Shown one piece after another: positions 1 through 11,809 of a DNA stretch of 59,806 bases (position 1 is the first letter of the stretch; every line of letters begins with the position of its first letter). The notes beneath the pieces are model-generated. The model was not told the origin of the DNA. It made no database searches and worked only from the letters and a program-made list of their open reading frames with translations. Origin of the DNA: Selaginella moellendorffii (lineage: Eukaryota > Streptophyta > Lycopodiopsida > Selaginellales > Selaginellaceae); contig NW_003314288.1 of the NCBI RefSeq assembly GCF_000143415.4, forward strand, positions 1,011,879 through 1,071,684, given 5' to 3'. The position numbers and the translations under genes were made by a program.

Positions 1-1940
1 AATCTCATTCCATGATCACATATGTATAGTTTGCCTGGTTTGCCAACTTGTGTGGCTTAGGTTGTTGTATCAAAAGTCTTGAATATAATCTCAAGGATTT
101 TGATTTAAGCTTAAGTCTTCTATTGCTTGTTTACTTCTAATTTTTGTTGGAATTGTTTCTTCTCTTCTCTTATTTGTTGCATTTGATCTCGCTTTTGTTT
201 CTTGAGTGGATCAAGGTTGTGTTTGTACATTCAATGTTGTGCTAGAGTTTTCTTGAGTTATCATTTTCTTGAATTTGCTTTTCTGATTTTGTTGTTGTTG
301 TCTTTGGTTTGTTGTGTTCTTCTTAAGGAAATGTTGTGTAGTTGTAGAATCAAGTGGTGTAGACTAACACGATCTTATGTATTGGTATTTGTATTGCTAA
401 ATTGTACTCAACTCAATAAATTTAACTAGTCTTTAACAAAGTCGTTACTTGTCAACTTCAGGATCGAACAGGAGTGCATGCTATGGCTACTCTTTTTACG
501 AGTCTTTGTTGTGTTAAATTGTTGTAAAGTAATTGTGGCTTACCTCTAATTATGTTATATAAAGTCATGCACATCCTCACTATGAGCGTCCGCATTCTCT
601 AGTGAATGGTGATGTTCAAAAAGTCTGAGCTGAGTAGTGGTTGTACTCTAAGTGTTGTTGTCCTTATAGTTGTTGTTGATACATGTTTCTAGATTTTTGA
701 TTTTGTATTTTTTATCTTCAATCACTGTCCATGCTTTGATTAACTATTATTTTTATTCCCCATCGTCCCTAGGGGACCTCCACTTGTTAAATCCTTAGTA
801 TTTGATTTCTATTTGCTTGGTTGCTTCTTAATAGCTCATTTGATAAATATATATTTTCATTTTCAATAATGTAAAGAAGAAATGCAAGTGCTTATTAGTA
901 TGGTAGATGGTATACTATTACCAAAAAGAGTTTGGGATAGTTTCCATCAAACTAGACTACCTATTTCCAACTTACTTGAAATATCAACAAAATAAGAGAT
1001 TGAGATTTCAATATAATCCCACCCTAAAATTATGTTGTGTAGAGCATTTTGAGGGTCTACAACAAGAACTAGTCCCTCAGCCATAATTGCATGTATAGCA
1101 TCCATTATCTTCACAAGAGCTTTATACCATATACTACAAGTATTTATATCTATAAAAGAACAACTAGATTTAGGGATATTCTTGCCTCTGGAAATAATTT
1201 TTACTCTCTATCTTCTATGGAAAAACATCTTCATCATTATTCCTTTGTATTCCAATTGTATTTCCCTAAGAAATTTTGGTAGGAAATATTTCTATTGGAG
1301 ATATCAGTTGATTCTACTTTTATATAGAAAACCCACTAACATCCAAGTCACCTGTAAGGGGGGAGTAATTCGAGTTAAACACCTTAATAATACAAAGCAA
1401 AATACATCTAACTCTTAAAGAAGCATAGTGACAAATGCAAGTAGCATCTAGAGATTCTATTCTTCCCTTTGCAATTGATTTTCCATTATCCCAAACAATC
1501 TCTACTACATCTCCTTTAACAACTTGAGAAAACAAAGAAAATTACAAATATCAAAACACAAATAGAAGGAAAAAAGTAAAGAAAACAAAAGACAAGAAAA
1601 TAGGAAATTAAAAAACAAAGCTCCTTTTGTGAATATGAGAAAACAAAACATGAAAATATATGGCGAAAATAATTTAAAATGCATAAAATAAGCACACACA
1701 AAGTCAAAGAATTTCTAGCATGCACTTGCACATTAAAGACCCAATTTAATGTATTGATGAACGAATATGAGTTCACAATAAACCAAAGTCAAATTAAGAG
1801 AGAACCGATTGGTAAGTGCAAGTTTGTCAAATGACCAGAGAAATTGGGGTACTTAACTTTGAGCAAGCATGGCTCACACTCATTTTAAAACCTGTACCGG
1901 ATTTCTAACACACACTCTCTCTATTTTTTAAAAGCTAGTG
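1..1940. repeat. Diverged dispersed repeat, copy 1
   Basis: This stretch is a diverged copy of about 11750-13760. Both share, in order, a block ending in an aaggattt(t/a)gatttaagctt phrase, a gtgtttgtacattc(a/g)atgttgtgctagag phrase, a cctccacttgttaaatcc phrase and a taaggggggagtaattcgag phrase. It holds no intact gene. The minus strand between about 1320 and 1700 carries a fragment of a transposase N-terminal module, listed separately. The window starts inside the repeat, so its left end is not visible. Confidence 0.75.
1320..1535 (-). pseudogene. Fragment of plant transposase N-terminal module
   Basis: The minus strand reads VKGDVVEIVWDNGKSIAKG and then RIESLDATCICH. This lines up with the start of the transposase encoded at 31188 (VGEKVYILNGGKRVAKG, then a matching LVSMDRNFVIHC). 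The module resembles the small beta-rich 'hxxxVAKGxhxSxD' domain seen in plant En/Spm-like transposase proteins. Only this piece is left and no catalytic domain follows. The reading continues through about 1700 with AT-rich, probably intronic sequence. The similarity is seen directly; the family name is from memory. Confidence 0.45.
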
Positions 1941-3330
1941 TATGGGCTCATGCTTAGCCAAATCAGATTTAAGTTTCTCAAAAGAAGCTTGAGATTTCTT
2001 GGCGTGCACTTGTACACCTATAGATCAATTTTGGATGACTCTCTCTTGTTGTCGCGAATGCGACTTTGGGTATCAAAAGTTACCTATCGGCTAATCCTTA
2101 TGGACACTCTTTCCTTACTACCACGACGGCAGGAGGTCGGTATTGTTGGAGCCTTTATTATAGTCCCTCTTGTTCAAGTGTTAGTAAACTGGAATTTGCA
2201 TTTGTATTTGACTAGATGAGCATAAGGACGGAATTCCTAAGTGTCTATTTAGCTAAGCATATTTGGCCTGACTTTTTTATTCTCTTTTGCTTTGTCTTGC
2301 ATTAGCTAGACAAGAACCCTTGCGTATTGAGACTAATCCATCATTATTGCTAGATGATAGTTTACCCTGTTTGCCAAACACCCTCACTATCATGCCCTTT
2401 GTATTAGTCTTATTTTGGTCTTAAATGCTATTTATGGTAAGTATCTAGATTCGCTCATTTGGCATATCTATGGAATGTAGAGATTGTTCTGAACACAATG
2501 GTGTTCGTCCCGTGTCCAAATTCGCAATCTAGGGACATTCTATATTTAGTAAGTTTCAAGCTTGTTTCAGAGACTAACTCCTAATACTAAGGGAGGCTTG
2601 GGATGAAAGCCCAAAGCGTGTGTTCCTCACGGGGGAGGGGGGGGCTATGGGGGGTTTCAAATGTATAGTAGGGATAGTGGGTAGGTTGGGCATGGCCGAC
2701 CAACCTGAGGCATAATCTAGCTCCTGCTTGCGTGCCTGTCCTTGTTCTACGTTTGGCTTGGGTTTAAGCCCAAGTTCCACACCATGCTAGCTGGTGGAGT
2801 ACCTATGTCCTTGCATTAGGCCACCAGTATGCCGAAATAGTGCCAAACTCTGTTTGGCTTTGTTTTGGATGCTGGTCCTGGCATTGGGACACTAGTTGCT
2901 CTAGGGGCCAGAATTTTACCAAAAGGGTGAATGACGACCAGAGAAAGGGGCTCTCTGCAATGACGTGCTGCCTACCTGAGCAACGTGTGAACGCCACACA
3001 ATAGGTTTGGGCAGCTTCATTTCTATCTCGACAAACATTTTTGTTCAGACATGCTTAAATCTGAAAAAACAAAGTGAAGATCACGCCAAAGAGTTTGGAG
3101 TGGAAATCAATCCTAACTGGACTAGAGTTCCAGCTCGAGTTCTTAATCCTCCAAAGGTTGGGTTTACTAGCAGACCTCATGAAGTAAACAAATAAAAATT
3201 CGTAAGTGCAGGTGAGGACCCTAGCATAAATTCAAACTTTTTTTATAAAACCTATTTGCTATTTGTAAGACATTTTGTTTCTCCTTTTTCTCAATCTATT
3301 TTTAATTTTTATCGTGCTTATTGAATAGCC
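1941..3330. other. Intergenic or repeat-derived sequence, nothing recognised
   Basis: Several short open frames occur, but none has a recognisable domain, convincing codon use or splice structure. The stretch around 2580-3000 is less AT-rich than its surroundings and may be part of an old LTR, but I cannot delimit it. Confidence 0.4.
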
Positions 3331-3605
3331 CCCCACTTGATAAGACTTAACACCAATGGGATGCTAGTTGTTCTAGAACTGTTCCAAGTCGCTCCAGGCT
3401 CCTATCCCTTCGCTTTTTGGGCTGTATGCTCGAGAGTTGTTCTGTGGTCCGGTTCGGTCACTCCTTGGCTCCATGCTTGGGAGTTTGGCACCATACTTTC
3501 GTTTAATAGCTCAAGGCCTTGAACTTCAAGTTCTACACCACTGTCCTATAGACATGTGGCATGTGACATGTGGCACATAGAGGGTTTAGGTTCCGCTTCG
3601 TGGTG

Positions 3606-3634
3606 TTATCCTATGGTAAATCACCATAGGATAA
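3606..3634. repeat. 12-bp stem hairpin upstream of a PBS
   Basis: TTATCCTATGGT and ACCATAGGATAA form a perfect 12-bp inverted repeat around a 5-nt loop (aaatc). It sits about 27 nt upstream of a primer-binding-site sequence, so it would lie in the 3' part of the LTR of that element. Confidence 0.7.
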
Positions 3635-3660
3635 AGGGTAAAACCCACGTGCACTACATT

Positions 3661-3671
3661 TGGTATCAGAG
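3661..3671 (+). other. Primer binding site (initiator tRNA-Met type) of a decayed LTR element
   Basis: TGGTATCAGAG matches the standard plant LTR-retrotransposon primer binding site (TGGTATCAGAGC). It follows a CA-ending segment (cactaca) by two bases, as expected at an LTR-internal boundary. The element would read rightward. No coding domain could be recognised downstream, and the LTR start is not defined. Confidence 0.55.
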
Positions 3672-3799
3672 GATGAGTCTCAGCAAGTATTATCCAATGA
3701 GATTGGGCAATTAGTCTTGTTAAATACGTAGAGATGAAAATGATAATCCGAGTGGGTACACATTTGGGTGCAAAGGCTTCACAATCGTTCTTTGGGTAT

Positions 3800-6330
3800 A
3801 AAATTTGATTACCTTTTTGTACCTATTATATGAGCTTGCTTTTGGGATTATAAGAGGGATTGAGTTATTCCGTTTGCACAAGTTTTTGCTTGTGCTCATG
3901 AGTGAGGTGCATTAGCAACTCGAGGTTACATTTTGAGTTGGCAGGATTAATGTTAGCTTATCGATGGTTCCATGAGTTGTTCCATATACCATGGGTGAAA
4001 GTAAACCTCCTTGGGTTTGTTATGAGTGGTAAATAGGCTGGTCTATAGCTGTTTAGCATGGCACTAGTGGATCCTTCCTAAGCATGATTATGAGTGGATC
4101 AATCAAGATTGTAGGGATTAGTCTATTGGTTCAAGTAATCATTGTCATGCTTTCTCAAACTTTTCTTGGATTGGATTGAAGGCAATGCGAATGCAAGCTT
4201 GAGGTTTAGTTAAAGATGAGACCAAAAAGAAAGTCGTCAGGGATGAAGGATCAAACACGTAAATCATTTTCTCCTCTTGGAGAGATGATTTGCAACGAAA
4301 TGTGACTCATTGCTCGTGTTCACATTATGCAATTAAGAGTCCCTATCTTGATGCATGTTGGAAATGATGGTCTTGCAAATAGTGAATCGTGGGATGGATA
4401 GTGGTGAAGCGTTAAACCATTTTGTTTAGGCTTGTTGTTGAAGATTTGGGTTACAATGCTCAATTCTTTTCTAGGGAACCTTGCCATTGCTCCTTAAGTA
4501 ACTTGGTGTTGAATTAATTTTGAATTTGGTCAGAAAAAGAGTGGCATAAGCTTGTTCGTGTTGTGAACAAAAGTTAGTAGTGTTGGGTGTTGTAAATCTC
4601 TATTGGTGGAGTGTGGCACTTATGTTGCATTTTGTCGAGTCGAGTTGACACTTGATACTCACATAAACCTTTGTAATGCTTTATTTCGTTAAAGTGGAAC
4701 TTATTTAGTAAAGTGGGACATTAATTAGCATGTGTCCACATGCCATTTCCTAGTACTTAATTAATATTTATTAATATTTCTATCAGTTTTTTAATTTATT
4801 TTTTATATTTCACAATATTATAACACAAAATCATATGAAAAGTTTTTAATTTATAAATTATAAAGCTAAAACTTTAATTTTTTATTGTTGTTATAAAAAT
4901 GGCATGTGGCCACACACCATAAGTGGGATAATGAAAAGTTCCACTTTAACGAAATAAAGCATTGTAGTAGTGACATGTGCATTGCTCATAGTGTTTCTCA
5001 ATTGATGATCAAATCATTGTGATATTTATATCATATCTATGTGATTGTGAGTAATGTGTTTACGAAGTTGCTTGGTTAAACGATGATCAACCCTAAAGTG
5101 GTTAATAGTCTACTTACATATAGTAGCATTGTAGTAGCTTTGACTAGATTTTCAATAGTGGTCCATTATGCTAAACTTAAGTTAGTATGTTGTTTTCTAA
5201 GTTCTTTGAGTTTGCCCATGGAGGTGTTGTAAAAAGGTTATAGCATTAACTTGCTATGGCTTGTTGGTTTATCTATTAGCACTTAGAGTAGATTGTTGGA
5301 TAGAAAATATGTAATTAAGGCATTAACATCGCTAGCACTTGTGTTAATGGAAGTGGCATTGTTGTTCGAGTGATGAGGAATTTTCCTTGGAGCTTAATTT
5401 TCCATGTCATTTTTCTTGTTAATGTTTTTGGTTTCACATTGGATCTTGAAAGTGATTGAAGAAAAGTGTTAGTGCAATATGGATATCCGAAGTTGTGTCT
5501 TCGTGATCAAGCCTTGGATGTTCATTTTGCAGTTTGCAGATGTCGGTGTTGGATGACGGATATATAAGCAAAGAAAATCAGGCTTAAGCATACTATAGAT
5601 CATGAGAATTTGTGTTAAGGTGAACTTATGTGAAGTTATTAGTAGGAGGAAGTTGGTTGAAGTCTTGAAAGTTTGCATTCCTGGATTGAGAGTCATTCTT
5701 TCTCTAAAATGGTAAATTTTTCGCAAATTTTCTTAGACTTTTCCAATGGTTGATCTATTATCACTTTGTCTGAAAACCATTCTATTTTTGCAAGCCAATA
5801 CAAACTAGTGAAGGGGTTAGAGTTGACTTTGGCTAGCCTAAACCTTAGTAAATAGTTTGTATGATGCAATCCAAAAGGGATGATGACTTTTGAGGATAAA
5901 GCAATTGAGTAAGATAGAGTCTGGAATTGGTGTAGAAAAATGGCCATTGTGCTTTTCTAGAAAGGTGACACTTGTGCCTTTCTTCTATAGCATTGTGCTT
6001 AGTGGCAGGTTGCACCTTGTATTTGGTTAAACTCTATGAGTTGAGATGTTGGTACCTATACTATAGCTTTGTTTATGAGGAGGTTGTGTACTAATATGAA
6101 TCTATCTCATAGTCTTCATTTTAGTTTCGACTAAGTGTTGATCATGCATAGCTAGCCTCTTCAAGGCATGCTCAGAACTATTGGCAAAACGCATTAGTGA
6201 GCTTATTGCGGCAAAGTTGGATTCAAGTGGTTATTTAGTTTATGCTTGTCCATAAACCTTTATCTCATATCTGAAGTATTACGTTCATGTTGAATGAGTA
6301 TATGACTAGATGATATGGATTTTAGTTACT
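3800..6330. repeat. Unit 1 of a diverged ~2.5-kb tandem duplication
   Basis: This segment is repeated from about 6335 to 8890. Shared landmarks in order: the tatatgagcttgct..tgggatt phrase (3826 and 6348), a gatcaaacacgtaaatcatttt phrase (4249 and 6770), a tgcattttgtcgagt phrase (4627 and 7147), tgtgtttacgaagttgc (5055 and 7284) and the aagtatatgact-type end (6296 and 8876). Divergence is moderate, with many transitions. No protein domain is recognised on either strand. Unit 1 differs by carrying the 287-bp element at 4676-4962, which unit 2 lacks. Confidence 0.8.
4676..4962. mobile_element. 287-bp non-autonomous DNA transposon (MITE-like) of the 12-kb element's family
   Basis: The termini are inverted repeats starting ATGCTTTATTTCGTTAAAGT and continuing GGAAC. 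They are flanked by a 4-bp direct repeat TGTA (4672-4675 and 4963-4966). The tandem-duplicate locus near 7188-7205 shows the uninterrupted site (aaaccttTATAgtagtg, one base changed in the TSD). The first 45 bp match the inverted right end of the large transposon at 22593-34944, including the (a/t)tTTATTyAGTAAArTGGGAC subterminal block. The last 45 bp match its left end (TCATTATCCCACTT block). Two copies of the family palindrome lie inside, at 4728-4746 and 4899-4920. It encodes no protein and is probably mobilised by the large element's transposase. Confidence 0.9.
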
Positions 6331-7691
6331 TTTTTGTACCATATTATATGAGCTTGCTCTTGGGCTCATAGGATGGACTGAGTTGTTCCGTTTGCACGAG
6401 TTTGCGCTTGGGCTCGTGAGTGAAGCACATTAGCAACTCAAGGTTACACTTTGAGTTGGCAAGATTAATGTTAAGTTATTAGTGGTTCCATGAGTTATTC
6501 CATATACCGTAGGTGAAAGTAAACCTTCCCTGGGTTTGCTATGAGTGGCAAATAAGCTGGTCCATAGCTATTTAGCACGTCATTAGTGGATCCTTCCTAG
6601 GCATGATTACAAGTGGATTAACCAAGATTATAGGGATTAGTCTATTGGTTCAAGTAATCATTGCCGTGCTCTCTCATAAACTTTTCTTGGATTGGACTGA
6701 AAGCAGTGCGAAAGCAAGCTTGAGGTTTGGTCAAAGTAGAAACCAAAAAGATAGTTGTTAGGGACGAAAGATCAAACACGTAAATCATTTTCTCCTCTTT
6801 GAGAAATGATTTGCAATGAAGTGTAACTCATTGTTCGTGTTCACATTATGCAATCAAGAGTCCCTACCTTGATGCATGTTGGAAATGACAATCTTGTAAG
6901 TGGTGAGTCATGGGATGGATAGCGGTGAAGCGCTAAGCCATTTTATCTAGGTTTGTTATTGAAAACTTATGTTACAATGCTCAATTCTTTTTTGAGGAAC
7001 TTTGCTATTGCTCCTTGAGTAGCTTGGTGTTGGATTAATTTTTAGTTTGGTTGGAAAGAGAGTGGAATAAACTTGTCCGTGTTATGAATAAAAGTTAGTG
7101 GTGTTGAGTGTTGTAAGTCTCTATCGGTGGAGTGTGGCATTTATGTTGCATTTTGTCGAGTTGAGTTAACACTTGATACTCACGTAAACCTTTATAGTAG
7201 TGACATTGGCGTTATCTGTGGTGTTGCTTGATTGATGATTAAGTCATTATGATTTTATGTCATATCCATGTAATAATAAGCAATGTGTTTACGAAGTTGC
7301 CTGGTTAAATGATGATCAACCCCAAAGTGGTTGATGGAGAAGCTAGTCTACTTACATATAGTAGTATTGTAGTAGCTTTGACTGCATTCTCAATGGTGGT
7401 CCATTATGCTAAGCTTGAGTTAGTATGTTGTTTCCTTGAGGGTTTGCCCATAAGGTGTTGGAAAATGGGTTATACCATTCATTTACTATAGCTTGTTAGT
7501 TAATCCATTAGCACTTGGAATAGATTGTTGGATGGAGAAGGTGTGTAGTTGAGGCATTGACATCGCTAACACTTGCGTTAGTGGAAGTTTCATTGTTAAT
7601 TTAAGTAATGAAGATTTTCACTAGAGCTTGATTTTCCATGTCATTTTTGTTGTTAGTGTTTTGGCTTCACATTGGATCTTGAAGGTGGTTA

Positions 7692-7880
7692 AAGAAGAGT
7701 GTTAGTGCAATGTGGATATCTGAAAATATAATCTTCGTGATCAAGCTTTAAATATTCATTTTGCATTTATGGATCTCGGTGTTGAATGTTGGAAATGTGG
7801 GCAAAAGATATTCAAGGCTTAAGCATACTATAGGTCATGAGAATTGGTGTTGAGATGAACCTATGTGAAATTGTAGGTAA
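7692..7880. repeat. ~187-bp direct duplication, copy 1
   Basis: The block beginning aagagtgttagtgcaatg and ending tgaaattgtaggtaag recurs at 8406-8595 with only a handful of differences. It is much less diverged than the 2.5-kb tandem units themselves, so it is a more recent event. Confidence 0.85.
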
Positions 7881-8405
7881 GAAGAAGTTGGTTGAGTTTG
7901 AAAATTTGCATTCCTAGATTGAAAGTCATTCTTTCTCTAAGATGGAAAATTTTCCCCAATTTTTTTTAGATTTTTCCAATGGCTAATCTGTTAATCACTT
8001 TGCCCAAAAAACATTCTGTTTTCATAAGTCAATACAAACTAGTGAAGGGGTTGGAATTGACTTTGGTTGGTTTAAACCTTAGTAGGTAGTTTGTTTAATG
8101 CACCTGAAAGGGATGCTAACTTTGGAGGTTAAGGCAATTGAGTGGGATAGAGTCTAGAGTTGGTGTAGAAAAGTGGCCGTTGCGCTTTTCTAAGAAGGGT
8201 GATCCTTGTGCCTTTCTTCTATAGCATTATGTTTGGCTGCAGGTTGCATCTTGCATTTCGTTAAACTTTATGAGAGTAGTGAGCTCTCATTAATCTTGCT
8301 TTGGCTTGGTAGTCCTATGCCTTGGCTAACGATAGTGATATTCAACTTAGTTGTTTGAGGTTGAGATGTTGGTCAATGATAATTGGTCAATATGACACTA
8401 TTATA

Positions 8406-8595
8406 AAGAAGAGTGTTAATGCAATGTGGATATCTGAAAATATAGTCTTTGTGATCAAGCTTTAAATGTTCATTTTGCATTTATGGATCTCGGTGTTGAA
8501 TGTTGGAAATGTGGGCAAAAGATATTCAAGGCTTAAGCATACTATGGGTCATGAGAATTGGTGTTGAGATGAACCTATGTGAAATTGTAGGTAAG
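8406..8595. repeat. ~187-bp direct duplication, copy 2
   Basis: Near-identical copy of 7692-7880. It is followed directly by an inverted and direct repeat cluster of TGGTCA and TGACCA words (8610-8670). Confidence 0.85.
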
Positions 8596-8895
8596 CCTTA
8601 TCATTGCCTTATCAATTGACCATGGTCAATAATGGTCACCCGTGGTCACATGGTCAATAATTGGTCACCCGTATTATAGCTTTGTCTATGAGGAGGTTGT
8701 GTATCGGTATGAGTCCATCTCATGGTCTTCACTTTAGTTTTGACTAAATGTTGATCATACATAACTAACCTCTTCAAGGCATACTTAGAGCTATTGGCTA
8801 AACAAGTTGGTGAACTTATTGCATGTTTGTTCATGAACAAATATCTCATATCTGGGGTATTACGTTTATGTTGGACAAGTATATGACTTGATGGC

Positions 8896-10300
8896 ATAAG
8901 TTTAGTGTTGGGTCTTGTGAAGGCAAGTTGAAATAGTGATTGTTAATTGCTTGTGACTAGTGATTACTTGTAGACTTTGTCGAAAACTATTGACACTTGC
9001 TTCACTTGATAAAGATTTATCAATGATGAGTTTGCTTTACCAGGATGGTGTTGTGGAGGATTGTATCGTTAGACTTACATGGGTTTTCCATGTTAGCATG
9101 TCAACTCTACGTCTATTGATATCATTTAGTTATATATAGTCCATAGTGTTGGATTTCATTGAGTCTTGGATGTGGTGATTCATTCCTTGATGAAGTGTTA
9201 TTTGTAATTGAGTTTTGCTGGAGGATTAGTCTCAGATACTATCTAAGATATCTTTGACTTTGGTTAGATTAGATGCCAGAGAGCTTTGAGTGGTGATTCA
9301 CTCGTGCTTTCTTTTAGCTTTATTGTTGATGGCATTGAAGTGATGCCTTATCATTGACATTGTTGATGTTGAGATTTGAGTGAAATGAGATGTCTCTCCG
9401 AAAGGTTTGATATTGAGTTTCATTAGTCTTAATGAAGATAGTGTTGATGATTTGCTTATGGCTTTGCGTTATTGGCATTTGTGCATTTGCTAGTTAGCAA
9501 CTGTATTGATATTCAAATAAATTGAGTGGCAAGTTTAAGTTAGTTGTGTTCTAAACAAGATTATTTAGTAGGGGTTGAGCTTTGAGCTTTTCCTTGAAAA
9601 GTGATTTAGTCGTTGATTATGGTATCTTTATAAAAAGCAGAGTTAGTGATCAGTATTGACGTGATTGAAACCTTGTTGGATTTCAATTAAAATATATTGA
9701 TCATTGATAATTTTTCTTATGCTTGGTATGAAGTGAGTTATGTCCTGTTATAAATGGATTTATGGAGGATCGTTTGGTGATCACTTGTTGAGCATAACTT
9801 CGTTGTACTTGGCTTTTGGATTGATGTAGACATGCTCTTCATTAACTTTGGCATTATGAAGTTTAGTTTATAGAAATGTTAAAGAGGATATTGTGGGTTG
9901 TACCATAATTTCTTTTTTAGCATTGAAGTTGGTTCATGCAAGACTTATGATTATTATTAAGCAAGACTTGGCTATAGACTTTTTCGAGCTATTGGTTCTT
10001 TGAGTTTTATGCTCATTGCTTCATTTGTTAGAAGTTGTTGCGGAAGGTATTTTGGCTTGTTAGCTTCGATATTGAAGTTAATTTTTGCATCTAGCAATCA
10101 TTGGTGATGATTGACTATTATCTAGGATAGTTGATTATTCTTGTCAAAGGTTTTGCTTAATTATTGTTGATATAAAATGATCTACTGTTCTTCGGGATGG
10201 TAGATTCTTTCTTCGACAATGATTATGCATTGATAAGATGATTGGTGTTCTTTTATGATAGTTAGTTGTTCTCTTTGACTTATTTGACTTTGGTTTGTAT
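8896..10300. other. AT-rich sequence, nothing recognised
   Basis: No open frame of note, domain or RNA gene could be supported on either strand. It lies between the tandem duplication and a gag relic and is probably decayed retrotransposon sequence. Confidence 0.4.
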
Positions 10301-10559
10301 GTTGGGATTCATTTGGTAGGTTGATTTCTTTGTTGGTACCACTTGTGATTGAAGTTCAATCTCATGTATGTAGAGTTCAGGTGGAATTCCTCGTAAATCA
10401 GTCTAGGACCAAGTGAAAACATCTTGATAAGTGTCAAGTAGTTAGGTTGCTTTTGCTTTAAAATCTTCATCAAGCTCTTGGGCAATGTGAAGTTTTTTTG
10501 GTTCTTTAGGTGTTCCATGGTTAATTTTTTGAGCTGGTTCTTCAAGGTTGAGTATTGGT

Positions 10560-11809
10560 GTAAGTCGTGATCCTTCTTGTCCTAGACCTGGGGTGGTGGT
10601 CTCCATTGCTGGTTGTCTCGATAAGGCTGTTGATAAGTCTATTGGTATGGTCGCTAATACTGATTGTCTTGGTTGATATTGTTGTATTGTCGATGGTATC
10701 TAAGGTTAGAATTATATATACCTTGATTCTGGTAGTTTAGATACCACTGTTGTGGTTCTTATTTGGGTTGATTGTAATGTTTTCTAGTTAGTGTAGGAGT
10801 TCATTCTCGACTCGTGTGACTTCAGTTGCTCCTTTATATCGACAGATCTTTGCTATATATCCTTCTTTTTCATAAGTCTAACACTTAGGAATCAGTAGTT
10901 TACACTCTGGTAGGATGTGTCCTTTGTTCTTACATTTCGTACACCATACTTCTTTAAGTTTATTCTTGATTGTAACTTTCTTGAGTATTTTGGTAAATTC
11001 TTGATTCTTATCTTTCTTCGTGACTTTGAGTTTGTATTCTTCCTTATCATTAGAAGAGTCATTTGTTCTTGTTGTTTCTACTTTTAAAAATTTTTAAAGC
11101 TGTTTCTCGAGGTTTTTGATTTTCTTAGAAATATTGTCAATAGAGGTCTTAGCATCTAAATTTTCTTCCGTACTTGCGAGAGCAACCATTTGCTAGTATA
11201 TCTTCTTCAATCTCTGTACATACCAAATATGCTTACCTTGTTCAGTGAGTAGATCTTTGTAGCGCTTTGCGTAATATTTGAATCTTTGGGTATAGTCTTC
11301 GATATCTTCTTTATTTCTTTGTTTGATGCTCTTGAGATGTTCTAGGTATTCAGCTGTTGTGCCACCAGGTTGGTACTTCTCTTTGAATCACTTAACTTTT
11401 TCCTGAAACTTAAGTTTTTCATCAAGATTATAATACCATTCTAATGCTTTTCTTTTAAGTGTAAAAGGGAATAGAAGTTCTTTGTTGTCTTCTTGCTGAT
11501 TGACTTATATAATTTGGATGAATTGCTAGAGATGTCTTTCTACACCTTCAATTTTGCTATTGGTGAAGATTGGATACGTAATCATGAAGCCATAGGGTGT
11601 TGCTAGGTTGATGAGTGCCATCTTTCTACTGTTGGTGATGGTGGAGAAGCTAGATAAAACTGAAAGTTGTCAGTGCTATAATCTTTGTAATTAGGAGTTC
11701 TGAGTAGTGGTAAATCTTGATCTAAATTTAAATTTTGGTTGATTGTGTCTTCCATGGCATTGGTTGTGTTGATGTTGCTTGGTTTGCGAACTTGTGTGGC
11801 TTTGGTCAT
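10560..11809 (-). pseudogene. Ty3/gypsy-type gag relic with CCHC zinc knuckle
   Basis: Read on the minus strand, about 11400-10900 gives a gag-like stretch: KEKYQPGGTTAEYLEHLKSI, then DYTQRFKYYAKRYKDLLTE, then a lysine-rich helix. It ends in the zinc knuckle CTKCKNKGHILPEC near 10905-10945 (C-x2-C-x4-H-x4-C). In-frame stops occur before KEKYQP, after LKKIY and after the knuckle, so the gene is dead. An N-terminal piece with MEDTINQNLNLDQDLP lies at 11603-11809. Protease, RT and integrase were not found downstream (lower coordinates). The PBS at 3661 points the other way and belongs to something else. Confidence 0.65.

Larger units (their letters stand above)
6335..8895. repeat. Unit 2 of the ~2.5-kb tandem duplication
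   Basis: This is the second copy of 3800-6330, without the MITE. It contains its own secondary duplication (about 7692-7880 and 8406-8595). Between the duplicates lies a stretch rich in TTGGTCAAT and TTGACCA motifs, including a perfect 16-bp palindrome ATTGACCATGGTCAAT near 8617. No coding domain is recognised. Confidence 0.75.
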
